From NCBI GenBank assembly GCA_947501625.1, contig CANMWN010000002.1, forward strand, positions 310,001 through 374,000: 64,000 nucleotides of DNA, in the 5' to 3' direction. The translations under genes and the position numbers were made by a program. Shown piece by piece: positions 42,398-50,290 of the stretch (its first letter is position 1; each line of letters starts with the position of its first letter). The DNA comes from an uncultured Flavobacteriaceae bacterium (lineage in GTDB: Bacteria > Bacteroidota > Bacteroidia > Flavobacteriales > Flavobacteriaceae). Below the pieces are notes generated by a model, which worked only from the letters and a program-made list of their open reading frames with translations, made no database searches and was not told where the DNA came from.

Positions 42398-44146
42398 ATG
42401 GTTAAAAAATTACTCTCTAGCATTCTATTTATTTCAGTAATAATAAGTAATTGTTATTCACAAATTTCTTTTTCCGAAAATTCAACTTTATTAGGAGTTA
42501 TTGGTAATTATGGCACTATTCCTGGAGGTTTTGGTGGTGGAATATCTTTCTGTGATTTTGATGGAGATGGATGGGATGATTTGACTTTTTCTTCAGCTTC
42601 AGGAGCTGCAGTAAAATTTTTCAAAAATAATTCTGGAACTTTTACAGAAATCACACCCTCTGGAATTTCTTTGGATACCGAAGAATCTCGTCAAGTTATA
42701 TGGGTTGATTACGATAATGATGGTGACAAAGATTTATTTGTAGCCAACCTTGAAGGCTCTAATAAATTATACAAAAACAATGGTAGTTTTTCTTTTACTG
42801 ATGAAACAGCAGCCGCAGGATTTAGCACTTCTGCACTTTATACTATAGGTTGTTCTTGGGGAGATTATAACAATGATGGATATTTAGATGCTTTTTTATG
42901 TTTTAGAGATCCGCCAGAAGCAAACCCTAATAAACTTTTTGCAAATAACGGTGATGGTACTTTTACAGATGTTACTGCTAGTGCAGGTTTAGATAATACA
43001 GACGGACATCTCTCATTTTGTTCTTCTTTCTTTGATTATGATAATGATGGTTGGCAAGATATTTACATCGCCAACGATAAATCAAACAATAAAAATATTA
43101 TGTATCATAATAATGGTGATGGTACTTTTACGGATACAAGTATTTCAACGGGAACAGATTTAGGCATTGATGCAATGTCAACTGCAATCTGTGATTATGA
43201 TAATGATGGAGATTTAGACATCTATGTTACCAATACATTTGATGGAAATGTTTTTTTGCAGAATAATGGTGATGGCACTTTTACTGATATTGCTGATTCA
43301 AATGGCACTTTAATGGAGACTATTGCTTGGGGAGCAGTGTTTTTAGATGCCGATAATGATATGGATAACGATTTATATGTTAGTAGCGCATTAACTGATA
43401 GTTCTTTATTTCTTACTTCTGCTTTCTATGAAAATAATGGTTCAAACATGTTTTCAATCCCATCAAGTGCAGGATTTGACAATGATGACGCTATTAGTTT
43501 TTCAAATGCTATAGGAGATATTGATAATGATGGATTTGTTGATATTGCAGTTACAAACTTTTCACCTCGCAATCATTTTGTTTTCTCCAATAACAATAGC
43601 ACTAATAATTATTTAAAAGTAAAACTAGAAGGAACTACAAGTAACAAAGATGGTATTGGTTCATGGATTCAAGCATATATCGATGGTGTACCACAAAACA
43701 AATATACTGTAGCTGGTGAAGGGTATACTTCGCAAAATTCTAATTATGAATTTTTTGGTCTTGGTTCAGAAACATTAGTTGATTCTTTAAAAGTAACTTG
43801 GCTTGGTGGTACAGTAGATGTTTTATATGATGTTGCTGTAAATCAATCATTAACAATAGTTGAAGGCTCTTCTTTGTCAATCGATAAGTATAGTCTAGAA
43901 TCTAATATTAAACTTTACCCTAATCCAAGTTCAAATGGTCTATTTCAACTTAAATTGAACTTAGATGATTACTTAAATGAAGAATATAGTTATAAAGTAT
44001 TAGATGCTTTAGGTCGAGAATTACTTACAGAAAAAATAATGGTAGATGAAATACAAATTGATTTGTCTAAATACAATTCAGGTATATACTTTGTTAAAGT
44101 CACTAATGGTCAAAACTCTGTATCAAAAAAATTAATAAAAAACTAA
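42398..44146 (+). CDS. VCBS/FG-GAP repeat protein with ASPIC domain and T9SS signal
   Basis: A 582-aa surface or secreted protein with signal peptide (1-21). Seven calcium-binding beta-propeller repeats of type DxDxDGxxD are visible (DFDGDGWDDL, DYDNDGDKDL, DYNNDGYLDA, DYDNDGWQDI, DYDNDGDLDI, DADNDMDNDL, DIDNDGFVDI). An ASPIC/UnbV domain (about 400-490, GIGSWIQAYIDG...VTWLGG) follows, and a T9SS type A sorting domain (LYPNPSSNGLFQL to SVSKKLIKN) closes it. Related proteins bind cell-surface or matrix components. Its 3' end overlaps the convergent aroB by 4 bp. Confidence 0.92.
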   Translation: MVKKLLSSILFISVIISNCYSQISFSENSTLLGVIGNYGTIPGGFGGGISFCDFDGDGWDDLTFSSASGAAVKFFKNNSGTFTEITPSGISLDTEESRQVIWVDYDNDGDKDLFVANLEGSNKLYKNNGSFSFTDETAAAGFSTSALYTIGCSWGDYNNDGYLDAFLCFRDPPEANPNKLFANNGDGTFTDVTASAGLDNTDGHLSFCSSFFDYDNDGWQDIYIANDKSNNKNIMYHNNGDGTFTDTSISTGTDLGIDAMSTAICDYDNDGDLDIYVTNTFDGNVFLQNNGDGTFTDIADSNGTLMETIAWGAVFLDADNDMDNDLYVSSALTDSSLFLTSAFYENNGSNMFSIPSSAGFDNDDAISFSNAIGDIDNDGFVDIAVTNFSPRNHFVFSNNNSTNNYLKVKLEGTTSNKDGIGSWIQAYIDGVPQNKYTVAGEGYTSQNSNYEFFGLGSETLVDSLKVTWLGGTVDVLYDVAVNQSLTIVEGSSLSIDKYSLESNIKLYPNPSSNGLFQLKLNLDDYLNEEYSYKVLDALGRELLTEKIMVDEIQIDLSKYNSGIYFVKVTNGQNSVSKKLIKN

Positions 44147-45210
44147 TTACAGTAATAATTCAAACTGTCTTTAATTACATTTTCTGGCACTTTGCAATTA
44201 AGTTTAAATTTCTCATAATCAGATAATAACACAAATAGCACCTCACCATTAGCATTTTTCTTGTCATGCTTCAATAATTCTAATATAGCATTATAATCTG
44301 AGTTATCTATATCAACTTTACCATAAATTGAAAGCAGGACATTTTTCACATCAGTTAACTTTTCTTTGTCAAATCCAAATAGAACATGAGAAATATAGGC
44401 CGCGCAAACCATTCCAACAGCAATAGCTTCTCCATGTGTTAAAGAATTCTTTGTTTCATTTTCCAAATAATAAGATTCAATTGCATGCCCTAACGTATGT
44501 CCAAAATTCAAAACTTTACGTAATCCTTTTTCCTTTGGGTCTTCTAAAACTATAGTATTTTTGATATTGATAGATTCATATATCAAATCATCTAAATCAC
44601 TAAAATTTAATTCATTATTATCTCTTATTTCAACCCAAAGTTTAATGTTTTTGGTTAGGCCATACTTTAATATTTCTGCCATTCCTGAACGCATTTCACG
44701 CTCAGAAACAGTTTGTAAATATTGTGAATCTATTAGCACCATTTCAGGGTATGAAAACACACCTACCTGATTTTTCAGCACTCCTAAATCAACACCAGTT
44801 TTTCCACCAACAGATGCGTCAACCATACTTAAAAGAGTTGTAGGTATATTGATAAAGGAAATACCTCTTTTATAAGTTGACGCAATAAATCCTCCCATAT
44901 CAGTGATTACGCCACCACCAAGATTTATTAATAAACTACTTCGATCGGCACCTAATTCAGTCAAAACATTCCAAATTCCAGCACAAGTCTCAATATTTTT
45001 ATGAATTTCACCTGGTTCAATCTCTATAACCTCAATTTCTACATTAGTTTCTAATTGCTCAATAAAAATTGCATAACAATAAGTATTTGTATTTGAATCA
45101 ACTAATACAAAAATTTTTGAAGGTTTATTATTAACCAAATAAGAATTTAACTCTTGATATGAGTCAGAGTTAAAGTGAATATAATAATCGTTAGATTTTA
45201 TCGATTTCAT
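44143..45210 (-). CDS. aroB: 3-dehydroquinate synthase
   Basis: Second step of the shikimate pathway, converting DAHP to 3-dehydroquinate with NAD and a divalent metal. The 355-aa protein is full length. Motifs are LINLGGGVITDMGGFIASTYKRGI (NAD loop), PTTLLSMVDASVGGKTGVDLG, RSGMAEILKYGL, KGLRKVLNFGHTLGHAIE (metal-binding His), and LTHGEAIAVGM (metal His). It stands alone, divergent from the proline dehydrogenase gene, with an 18-bp palindrome in the shared upstream region. Confidence 0.96.
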   Translation of the reverse strand: MKSIKSNDYYIHFNSDSYQELNSYLVNNKPSKIFVLVDSNTNTYCYAIFIEQLETNVEIEVIEIEPGEIHKNIETCAGIWNVLTELGADRSSLLINLGGGVITDMGGFIASTYKRGISFINIPTTLLSMVDASVGGKTGVDLGVLKNQVGVFSYPEMVLIDSQYLQTVSEREMRSGMAEILKYGLTKNIKLWVEIRDNNELNFSDLDDLIYESINIKNTIVLEDPKEKGLRKVLNFGHTLGHAIESYYLENETKNSLTHGEAIAVGMVCAAYISHVLFGFDKEKLTDVKNVLLSIYGKVDIDNSDYNAILELLKHDKKNANGEVLFVLLSDYEKFKLNCKVPENVIKDSLNYYCN

Positions 45211-45219
45211 TTACCTGAA

Positions 45220-45237
45220 TTTACTTTGCAAAGTAAA
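45220..45237. promoter_or_regulatory. 18-bp palindrome between aroB and proline dehydrogenase
   Basis: TTTACTTTGCAAAGTAAA is perfectly symmetric and lies 10 bp from the aroB start codon and 24 bp upstream of the -7 box of the proline dehydrogenase gene. It may be a regulator binding site; the binding protein is unknown. Confidence 0.4.
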
Positions 45238-45260
45238 CTATAAATTGAAAAAATACTAAC

Positions 45261-45268
45261 TATATTTG
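45261..45268 (+). promoter_or_regulatory. Promoter -7 box of proline dehydrogenase
   Basis: TATATTTG matches TAnnTTTG; start predicted near 45273, 13 nt before the ATG. Confidence 0.45.
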
Positions 45269-45285
45269 CTTAAAACTTTTTAGAA

Positions 45286-46452
45286 ATGAAAAAACTTTTT
45301 GATAATACTGAAGTAGCATTCTCTATAAAATCAGATTCTGAATTGGAGCGTGCATATTTTTTATTTAAGATGATTCAAAATCAGCCTATGGTTAGAATTG
45401 GTACGGCTGTTACAAACTTTGCACTTAAAGCTCATTTACCAGTTGAAGGGTTGATTAGATCTACAGTTTTCGACCATTTTTGTGGAGGAGTTACTGAAGA
45501 TGACTGCTTGCCAGTTATTAAAAAGATGTATCAAAAAGGAAAAGTTCATAGTATCTTAGATTATTCAGTAGAAGGCAAAGAAGAAGAAGAAAGTTTTGAT
45601 GATGCATTAGCGAAAACCTTGAAAACCATCAATTTTGCTGATGAAAAACAATCTATTCCTTATGCAGTATTTAAACCAACAGGATTTGGTAGGTTTCATT
45701 TATATCAAAAATTATCAGAAGGAAAAACACTAGATAATGATGAACAAGTTGAATGGAACAGAGTAGTGGAACGCTATCACACTGTTTGTAAACTAGCCGT
45801 TGATAAAGATGTTCCTTTGCTTATTGATGCTGAAGAAAGTTGGATGCAAACTGCAGCTGATAATTTAATTGAAGAATTAATGGAGATATATAATAAAGAG
45901 AAAGCCATTGTCTTCAACACACTTCAAATGTACAGGCATGACAGAATGCAATATCTAAAAGAATTGCATAAAAGAGCCCAAGAAAAAGATTATTATATAG
46001 GTATGAAAGTTGTTAGAGGTGCATATATGGAAAAAGAACGTGACAGGGCTGAAGAAAAGGGTTATGAATCACCAATATGCAAAGATAAGCAAGCAACAGA
46101 TGACAATTACAATGAAGCCATTAAATACATGATGGAAAATTCTAAAATGGCATTATTTGCTGGAACACACAATGAAGAGAGTTCTTATCTATTAATGGAT
46201 CTTGCCAAACAGCACAATGTAGCATCCAATGATATGCGTTTATGGTTTGGACAATTATATGGCATGAGTGATCACATCAGTTATAATCTTGCAAAGGAAG
46301 GTTATAATGTTGCCAAGTACTTACCATTTGGACCTGTAAGAGATGTTATGCCATACCTTATAAGAAGAGCCGAGGAAAACACTTCTGTTGCAGGACAAAC
46401 AAGTAGGGAATTGAACTTATTAAAAACAGAGCGTAAACGCAGAAAATTATAA
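45286..46452 (+). CDS. Proline dehydrogenase (monofunctional)
   Basis: An FAD-dependent enzyme that oxidises proline to pyrroline-5-carboxylate and feeds electrons to the membrane quinone pool. The 388-aa protein has the PRODH barrel, with FKPTGFGRFHLYQKL, LLIDAEESWMQTAADNL, NTLQMYRHDRMQYL, GMKVVRGAYMEKERDRA, FAGTHNEESSYLL, and the C-terminal YLPFGPVRDVMPYLIRRAEEN that binds substrate and FAD. The P5C dehydrogenase half is not fused and not nearby. The next gene starts on the very next base. Confidence 0.94.
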   Translation: MKKLFDNTEVAFSIKSDSELERAYFLFKMIQNQPMVRIGTAVTNFALKAHLPVEGLIRSTVFDHFCGGVTEDDCLPVIKKMYQKGKVHSILDYSVEGKEEEESFDDALAKTLKTINFADEKQSIPYAVFKPTGFGRFHLYQKLSEGKTLDNDEQVEWNRVVERYHTVCKLAVDKDVPLLIDAEESWMQTAADNLIEELMEIYNKEKAIVFNTLQMYRHDRMQYLKELHKRAQEKDYYIGMKVVRGAYMEKERDRAEEKGYESPICKDKQATDDNYNEAIKYMMENSKMALFAGTHNEESSYLLMDLAKQHNVASNDMRLWFGQLYGMSDHISYNLAKEGYNVAKYLPFGPVRDVMPYLIRRAEENTSVAGQTSRELNLLKTERKRRKL

Positions 46453-46755
46453 TTGAGTACTACAAGAGAAGAAATAAAAGAAAGCGTTCTCAAAAACAAA
46501 AAGAGGTTAGCCAAAGAAATAAAAGAAAGTAAAGAACTTGTTTCTTTGCTACGGAAATCTACCTTTAATAAACTTACAGATGATGAGAAAGTTAAAGTAA
46601 AAACTCAACTGCTAGATATCTGCAAAGGAATACCAGCATTTGCAGTTTTTATGCTTCCAGGTGGAGCATTGCTGTTACCATTATTAATCAAACTCATTCC
46701 TGACATTTTACCTAGTGCATTTAAAGAAGATATTGATGTCGAAGAATCAAATTAG
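46453..46755 (+). CDS. Small LETM1-like protein
   Basis: A 100-aa protein with a basic, helical N-terminus and the LETM1-type signature PAFAVFMLPGGALLLPLLIKLIPDILPSAF (about 62-91), known from mitochondrial LETM1 ribosome-binding proteins and their bacterial relatives. The hydrophobic stretch could lie in or on a membrane. The start is a TTG directly after the proline dehydrogenase stop; no ATG is available upstream of the signature, so translation is probably coupled. Role unknown. Confidence 0.75.
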   Translation: MSTTREEIKESVLKNKKRLAKEIKESKELVSLLRKSTFNKLTDDEKVKVKTQLLDICKGIPAFAVFMLPGGALLLPLLIKLIPDILPSAFKEDIDVEESN

Positions 46756-46794
46756 AATTTTAGTTTTTATAATATTTTAATCAATCTAAAACAC

Positions 46795-46802
46795 TACTTT
46801 TG
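46795..46802 (+). promoter_or_regulatory. Promoter -7 box of typA
   Basis: TACTTTTG matches TAnnTTTG; start predicted near 46807, 16 nt before the ATG. Confidence 0.45.
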
Positions 46803-46822
46803 CAGCTTCAAAATAAGCAAGC

Positions 46823-48592
46823 ATGCAATCTATAAGAAATATCGCTATAATAGCACACGTCGATCACGGTAAAACAACATTGGTTGATAAGATTATTGAC
46901 CAGGCAAAAATTTTAGACGATCGTAAAGAACGTAAAGATTTATTATTGGATAATAATGATCTAGAACGTGAACGTGGGATAACAATTCTTTCAAAAAATG
47001 TATCCGTTAATTATAAAGGAGTAAAAATAAATGTTATTGACACTCCTGGTCACGCCGATTTTGGTGGAGAAGTTGAACGTGTATTAAAAATGGCAGATGG
47101 TGTATTATTGCTTGTTGATGCTTTTGAAGGACCTATGCCACAGACTCGTTTTGTTTTAGGTAAAGCCTTAGAACTTGGATTAACACCTATAGTTGTTGTT
47201 AATAAAGTTGATAAAGAAAATTGCACTCCTGACCTTGTACACGAAAAAGTATTCGATTTAATGTTTGCATTAGATGCTACTGAAGAGCAATTAGATTTTG
47301 TTACTGTTTACGGATCAGCAAAGAACAATTGGATGAGTACTGATTGGAAAAATGAAACTGACAATATTATTCCATTATTGGATGCCGTATTAGAGACTAT
47401 TCCTGAATCTCCTTACAATGAAGGAACTCCACAAATGCAAATTACATCTTTAGACTTCTCTTCATTTACTGGCCGTATTGCAATTGGTAGAGTATTTAGA
47501 GGAGATCTTGAAGCTGGTAAAGACTACATGCTTTGTAAAGCAAACGGTGAGAAAAAGAAAGTTCGCATTAAAGAATTGCATGTTTTTGAAGGTATGGGGA
47601 AGGCCCAAGTTGACAAAGTAAGATGTGGCGACATTTGTGCAATTACAGGTATTGAAGGTTTCGAAATTGGTGATACGATTGCTGATTTAGAGAATCCTGA
47701 AGAATTGCCACGTATTGAAGTAGACCAACCAACTATGAGTATGCTGTTTACAATCAACAATTCACCTTTCTTTGGTAAAGAAGGGAAATTTGTAACTTCA
47801 AGGCATTTAAGAGATAGACTCTTCAAGGAAATGGAAAAGAACCTTGCTTTAAGAGTTGACACTACAGATTCGGAAGATAAATTCAATGTATTCGGTAGAG
47901 GAGTTCTTCACCTTTCAGTATTAATTGAGACTATGCGTAGAGAAGGATATGAACTTCAAGTTGGAAGACCGCAAGTAATTATTAAAGAAATTGATGGTCA
48001 AAAATGTGAGCCTTTTGAAACTTTAGTTATTGATGTTCCTGAAGAAACGGCAAGTAAAGCCATAAACTTAGTTTCATTAAGAAAAGGTGACTTACTAGTA
48101 ATGGAACCTAAAGGAGACTTACAGCATCTTGAATTCAACATTCCTTCACGTGGATTGATTGGATTGCGTAATAAAATATTAACAGCAACTGCTGGTAGTG
48201 CCATTATAAATCACCGTTTCAGCGAATACCAACCTTATAAAGGAGATTTCTCTGACGAATTAAAAGGAGCCATAGTTTCATCTGAAACTGGAAAAGCTAC
48301 AGCATATGCAATAGATAGACTACAAGATAGAGGTAGATTCTTTATAGATCCTAATCAAGAAATATACAAAGGACAAGTAGTAGGAGAGAACAGTAAGAGC
48401 GAAGACATGGGCGTTAATCTTATTAAAGGAAAAAAATTGACTAATGTTCGTGCTTCTGGTTCAGATGATGGCGTAAAAATTGCGCCAAAAATTGATTTCT
48501 CTTTAGAAGAATGTATGGAGTATATTCGTGATGATGAATATTTAGAAGTTACTCCATTAAGTTTAAGGATGAGAAAAATCAACTTTAGATAG
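46823..48592 (+). CDS. typA: Translational GTPase TypA/BipA
   Basis: A ribosome-associated GTPase of the EF-G/LepA type that acts in ribosome assembly and stress adaptation. The 589-aa protein shows G1 AHVDHGKTTL, G2 in RERGITILSKN, G3 DTPGHADFGG, G4 NKVD and the G5 region, then the beta-barrel domain II, EF-G-like domains III and V, and the TypA-specific C-terminal domain (about 480-589, KAIVSSETGKATAYAIDRLQDRGRFFI). It has its own promoter and terminator. Confidence 0.97.
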   Translation: MQSIRNIAIIAHVDHGKTTLVDKIIDQAKILDDRKERKDLLLDNNDLERERGITILSKNVSVNYKGVKINVIDTPGHADFGGEVERVLKMADGVLLLVDAFEGPMPQTRFVLGKALELGLTPIVVVNKVDKENCTPDLVHEKVFDLMFALDATEEQLDFVTVYGSAKNNWMSTDWKNETDNIIPLLDAVLETIPESPYNEGTPQMQITSLDFSSFTGRIAIGRVFRGDLEAGKDYMLCKANGEKKKVRIKELHVFEGMGKAQVDKVRCGDICAITGIEGFEIGDTIADLENPEELPRIEVDQPTMSMLFTINNSPFFGKEGKFVTSRHLRDRLFKEMEKNLALRVDTTDSEDKFNVFGRGVLHLSVLIETMRREGYELQVGRPQVIIKEIDGQKCEPFETLVIDVPEETASKAINLVSLRKGDLLVMEPKGDLQHLEFNIPSRGLIGLRNKILTATAGSAIINHRFSEYQPYKGDFSDELKGAIVSSETGKATAYAIDRLQDRGRFFIDPNQEIYKGQVVGENSKSEDMGVNLIKGKKLTNVRASGSDDGVKIAPKIDFSLEECMEYIRDDEYLEVTPLSLRMRKINFR

Positions 48593-48618
48593 TATAAATC
48601 TCCACTTAAAATTACTTA

Positions 48619-48648
48619 AAACTCCATGAAAAATTCATGGAGTTTTCT
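48619..48648 (+). terminator. Intrinsic terminator after typA
   Basis: A 12-bp perfect stem (AAACTCCATGAA 48619-48630, TTCATGGAGTTT 48634-48645) with an AAA loop. Confidence 0.85.
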
Positions 48649-48694
48649 ATTTACAAACAATTTTATAGCCCAAATTCAAACCAAAATATTCGTA

Positions 48695-48800
48695 TTCCGT
48701 GCACACTTTTGCCAATTTCGTGCACAAAAATGACTATAATACACACATAAAACTGCACGAAATTACACTATTTCGTGCATGAATAACTACTTTTTCGTAC
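48695..48800. repeat. Array of TTTCGTGCA boxes
   Basis: Five related boxes in 106 bp: TTCCGTGCAC (48695), TTTCGTGCAC (48716), the reverse TGCACGAAAT (48754), ATTTCGTGCA (48770) and TTTTCGTAC (48792). The third and fourth form a perfect 10-bp dyad with a 6-nt centre (TACACT). Two neighbouring boxes are 21-22 bp apart, about two helical turns. No ORF is present. It looks like a cluster of protein-binding sites upstream of marR. Confidence 0.55.
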
Positions 48801-49051
48801 AATTTTAACCCCATAATTTTGTCGATTTTTGACTTTTTTAACTATATATCTAAAAATATTCAAAAAAAAATTTACATTTTTTTTTGAGTTATACTTTTGT
48901 GACTACAACTTTTCATACATTACATTTAAAATACTGATATATAATGTTTTAATAACTAATAATAACCATCTATTTTATATAATATTACAACCAATTACTA
49001 TAACCTTTTTGTTATACTTAAAAATATTTTTGTAAAAAAGTTCAAAAAAAA
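48801..49051. other. AT-rich leader region without genes
   Basis: About 250 bp of very AT-rich sequence with two possible -7 boxes (TACTTTTG 48892-48899 and TATTTTTG 49025-49032) and an imperfect direct repeat TTCAAAAAAAATTT (about 48870 and 49041). No credible coding sequence is seen. It may hold extra upstream promoters for marR. Confidence 0.4.
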
Positions 49052-49082
49052 TTTGGTACATCTACATATTCTATTACATTTG
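49052..49082 (+). promoter_or_regulatory. Consensus promoter of marR
   Basis: TTTG (49052-49055), 19 nt, TACATTTG (49075-49082), a full consensus match. Transcription is predicted to start near 49087, at the edge of the repeated ACAATTGTTGT operator. Confidence 0.65.
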
Positions 49083-49087
49083 TAACC

Positions 49088-49125
49088 ACAATTGTTGTAT
49101 ATACAATTGTTGTCCCCACAACAAT
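49088..49125 (+). promoter_or_regulatory. Operator repeats and start-codon hairpin of marR
   Basis: ACAATTGTTGT occurs twice (49088-49098, 49103-49113), and the centre TTGTATATACAA (49095-49106) is palindromic, as expected for a MarR dimer site over the transcription start. Overlapping it, ATTGTTGT-CCCC-ACAACAAT (49106-49125) is a perfect 8-bp hairpin with a CCCC loop that pairs away the first two bases of the start codon (ATG 49124-49126). It could act as DNA operator, RNA hairpin or both. Confidence 0.6.
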
Positions 49126-49573
49126 GAGTAGTAATGAAAAGAAAATAAGTCTGAGACCTGACTTACCATTTAAGACAATTAATAATTTATTGTCGTCCGG
49201 AAATTGGGTCTATGAAAAATCTGCAGAGCATTTGAAGCAATTTGCTTTATCGGTTGAGCAGTATAACGTTCTTTTAATATTAAACAATTTAGATGGGGAA
49301 CCAGCAAACTTGAGTACCATCCAAAATAGTATGATCAGTAAAATGAGTAATACTACAAGGTTGGTAGAAAAGTTAAGACTCAAAGGCCTATTAACAAGAG
49401 AGCAATCTCAAGAGAATAGGAGGAAGGTTGAAATTCGAATCACTGAAAAGGGAATATTGCTGTTAAATGAAATTGAAACATCTCAAGTCTTGAAAGAAAA
49501 AGAAATCGTCAAGAATTTAACCAAGCGAGACATGCTGACCCTAAATAGATTGTTAGATAAACTTAAATCATAA
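49124..49573 (+). CDS. MarR family transcription regulator
   Basis: A 149-residue winged-helix dimeric regulator. The dimerisation helices are at both ends. The DNA-binding region is SVEQYNVLLILNNLDGEPANLSTIQNSMISKMSNTTRLVEKLRLKGLLTREQSQENRRKVEIRITEKG (about 43-111), with recognition helix MSNTTRLVEKL and wing NRRKVEI. No ligand site is assigned. No target enzyme gene is adjacent: about 1 kb of structured, gene-free DNA follows, which is unusual for a MarR locus. Confidence 0.92.
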   Translation: MSSNEKKISLRPDLPFKTINNLLSSGNWVYEKSAEHLKQFALSVEQYNVLLILNNLDGEPANLSTIQNSMISKMSNTTRLVEKLRLKGLLTREQSQENRRKVEIRITEKGILLLNEIETSQVLKEKEIVKNLTKRDMLTLNRLLDKLKS

Positions 49574-49608
49574 TTGCTATGAAAGAGAAAAAGTAATTTG
49601 ATTTAAGC

Positions 49609-49698
49609 AAGGAAGCTGGTATCGAGATGATAATTAAAAAATAGAAGATAAAATTTCTATGATACGGGTTATATAGGACATTTAGGTTCAGCTTCCTT
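49609..49698. ncRNA. Structured unit 1 downstream of marR
   Basis: AAGGAAGCTG (49609-49618) pairs with CAGCTTCCTT (49689-49698). Inside, GTATC (49619-49623) pairs with GATAC (49661-49665) and ATAGAA (49641-49646) with TTCTAT (49655-49660). These nested helices over 90 nt are unlikely by chance. A 15-mer GAAAAAGTAATTTGA just before it (49587-49601) recurs at 50258-50272. Confidence 0.5.
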
Positions 49699-49743
49699 TT
49701 AAAAATATTAAACATATTGTATGATTTTTAGTTAATGTGAACC

Positions 49744-49866
49744 TAATGATTATGAGGAATACGTCAATAAAAAAGAAAATATAAAGCAATCCGAAAATTA
49801 ATTTTGACTTTTCTTAGTAATTGGTAAAAGAATTCCAAAACAAACCGACTATTCCTCAAATCATTA
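49744..49866. ncRNA. Structured unit 2 downstream of marR
   Basis: Outer arms 49744-49765 and 49847-49866 pair over 20 bp with only two single-base bulges (A49752 and C49762). The interior holds a 21-bp sequence (49784-49804, AAGCAATCCGAAAATTAATT plus T) that is repeated exactly in unit 3, then a TTTTCTT that can pair with upstream AAGAAAA. No ORF. Confidence 0.5.
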
Positions 49867-49930
49867 TATCATACAAATAAAAATATAAGTAATAAGTAAA
49901 TAGTAATAGTAGTAAGTTTAGTTTAAGTGA

Positions 49931-50044
49931 AAATAGGTATGTGTTAAAGTTGTCGTTCATCATTGAAAATGAGAAGCAATCCGAAAATTAATTTGAATTT
50001 TCTTTATCTAGAAAGATGTAAATCTTCTAACACATACCTTATTT
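49931..50044. ncRNA. Structured unit 3 downstream of marR
   Basis: Arms 49931-49949 and 50024-50044 pair over 19 bp with bulges at C50027 and one T at 50039-50040. The interior repeats the 21-bp module of unit 2 at 49974-49994. On the plus strand the right arm runs into TTATTTTTT. On the minus strand a TAATTTTG box (50057-50050) would start transcription exactly at the arm (about 50045), so the strand is unresolved. Confidence 0.5.
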
Positions 50045-50049
50045 TTTAA

Positions 50050-50057
50050 CAAAATTA
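50050..50057 (-). promoter_or_regulatory. Possible promoter box for unit 3, minus strand
   Basis: CAAAATTA on the plus strand is TAATTTTG on the minus strand, an exact TAnnTTTG. The 5-nt offset puts the start at the outer edge of the unit 3 stem. No -33 element is evident. Confidence 0.35.
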
Positions 50058-50084
50058 CGATTAAGTACTTTGGAAAAATTAAAA

Positions 50085-50163
50085 ATAAACCCCAATTAAA
50101 AATTCAACTGTAATTGGCATTATCATAAACCCCAATTAGATGTTTTTTTACAGTTGTTTTTTT
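50085..50163 (+). ncRNA. Structured unit 4 with competing hairpins and T7 tail
   Basis: The 14-mer ATAAACCCCAATTA occurs at 50085-50098 and 50125-50138. TAATTGG (50111-50117) lies between and can pair with CCAATTA of either copy. CAACTG (50105-50110) pairs with CAGTTG (50151-50156), followed by T7. The fold with the second copy makes a terminator-like hairpin, and pairing with the first copy disrupts its lower part. This is the logic of an attenuator. Confidence 0.5.
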
Positions 50164-50183
50164 ATAATAAAATATTGAAAATT

Positions 50184-50241
50184 TATCGTGTCCCCACATC
50201 GATAGTATTATGCAAATTAAAAAGATCGTGTCCCCATAACG
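50184..50241 (+). repeat. Two CCCC-loop hairpin repeats
   Basis: TATCGTGT-CCCC-ACATCGATA (50184-50204) folds into 8 bp with one bulged T. CGTGT-CCCC-ATAACG (50227-50241) folds similarly with one bulged A. Both share the frame CG(T/G)T-CCCC-A(C/T)A(A/T)CG(A/G)TAG with the copy inside unit 5 and resemble the hairpin over the marR start codon. Confidence 0.5.
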
Positions 50242-50290
50242 GTAGCCACAAGAATATGAAAAAGTAATTTGAATTTGTATAAATAAAAAG

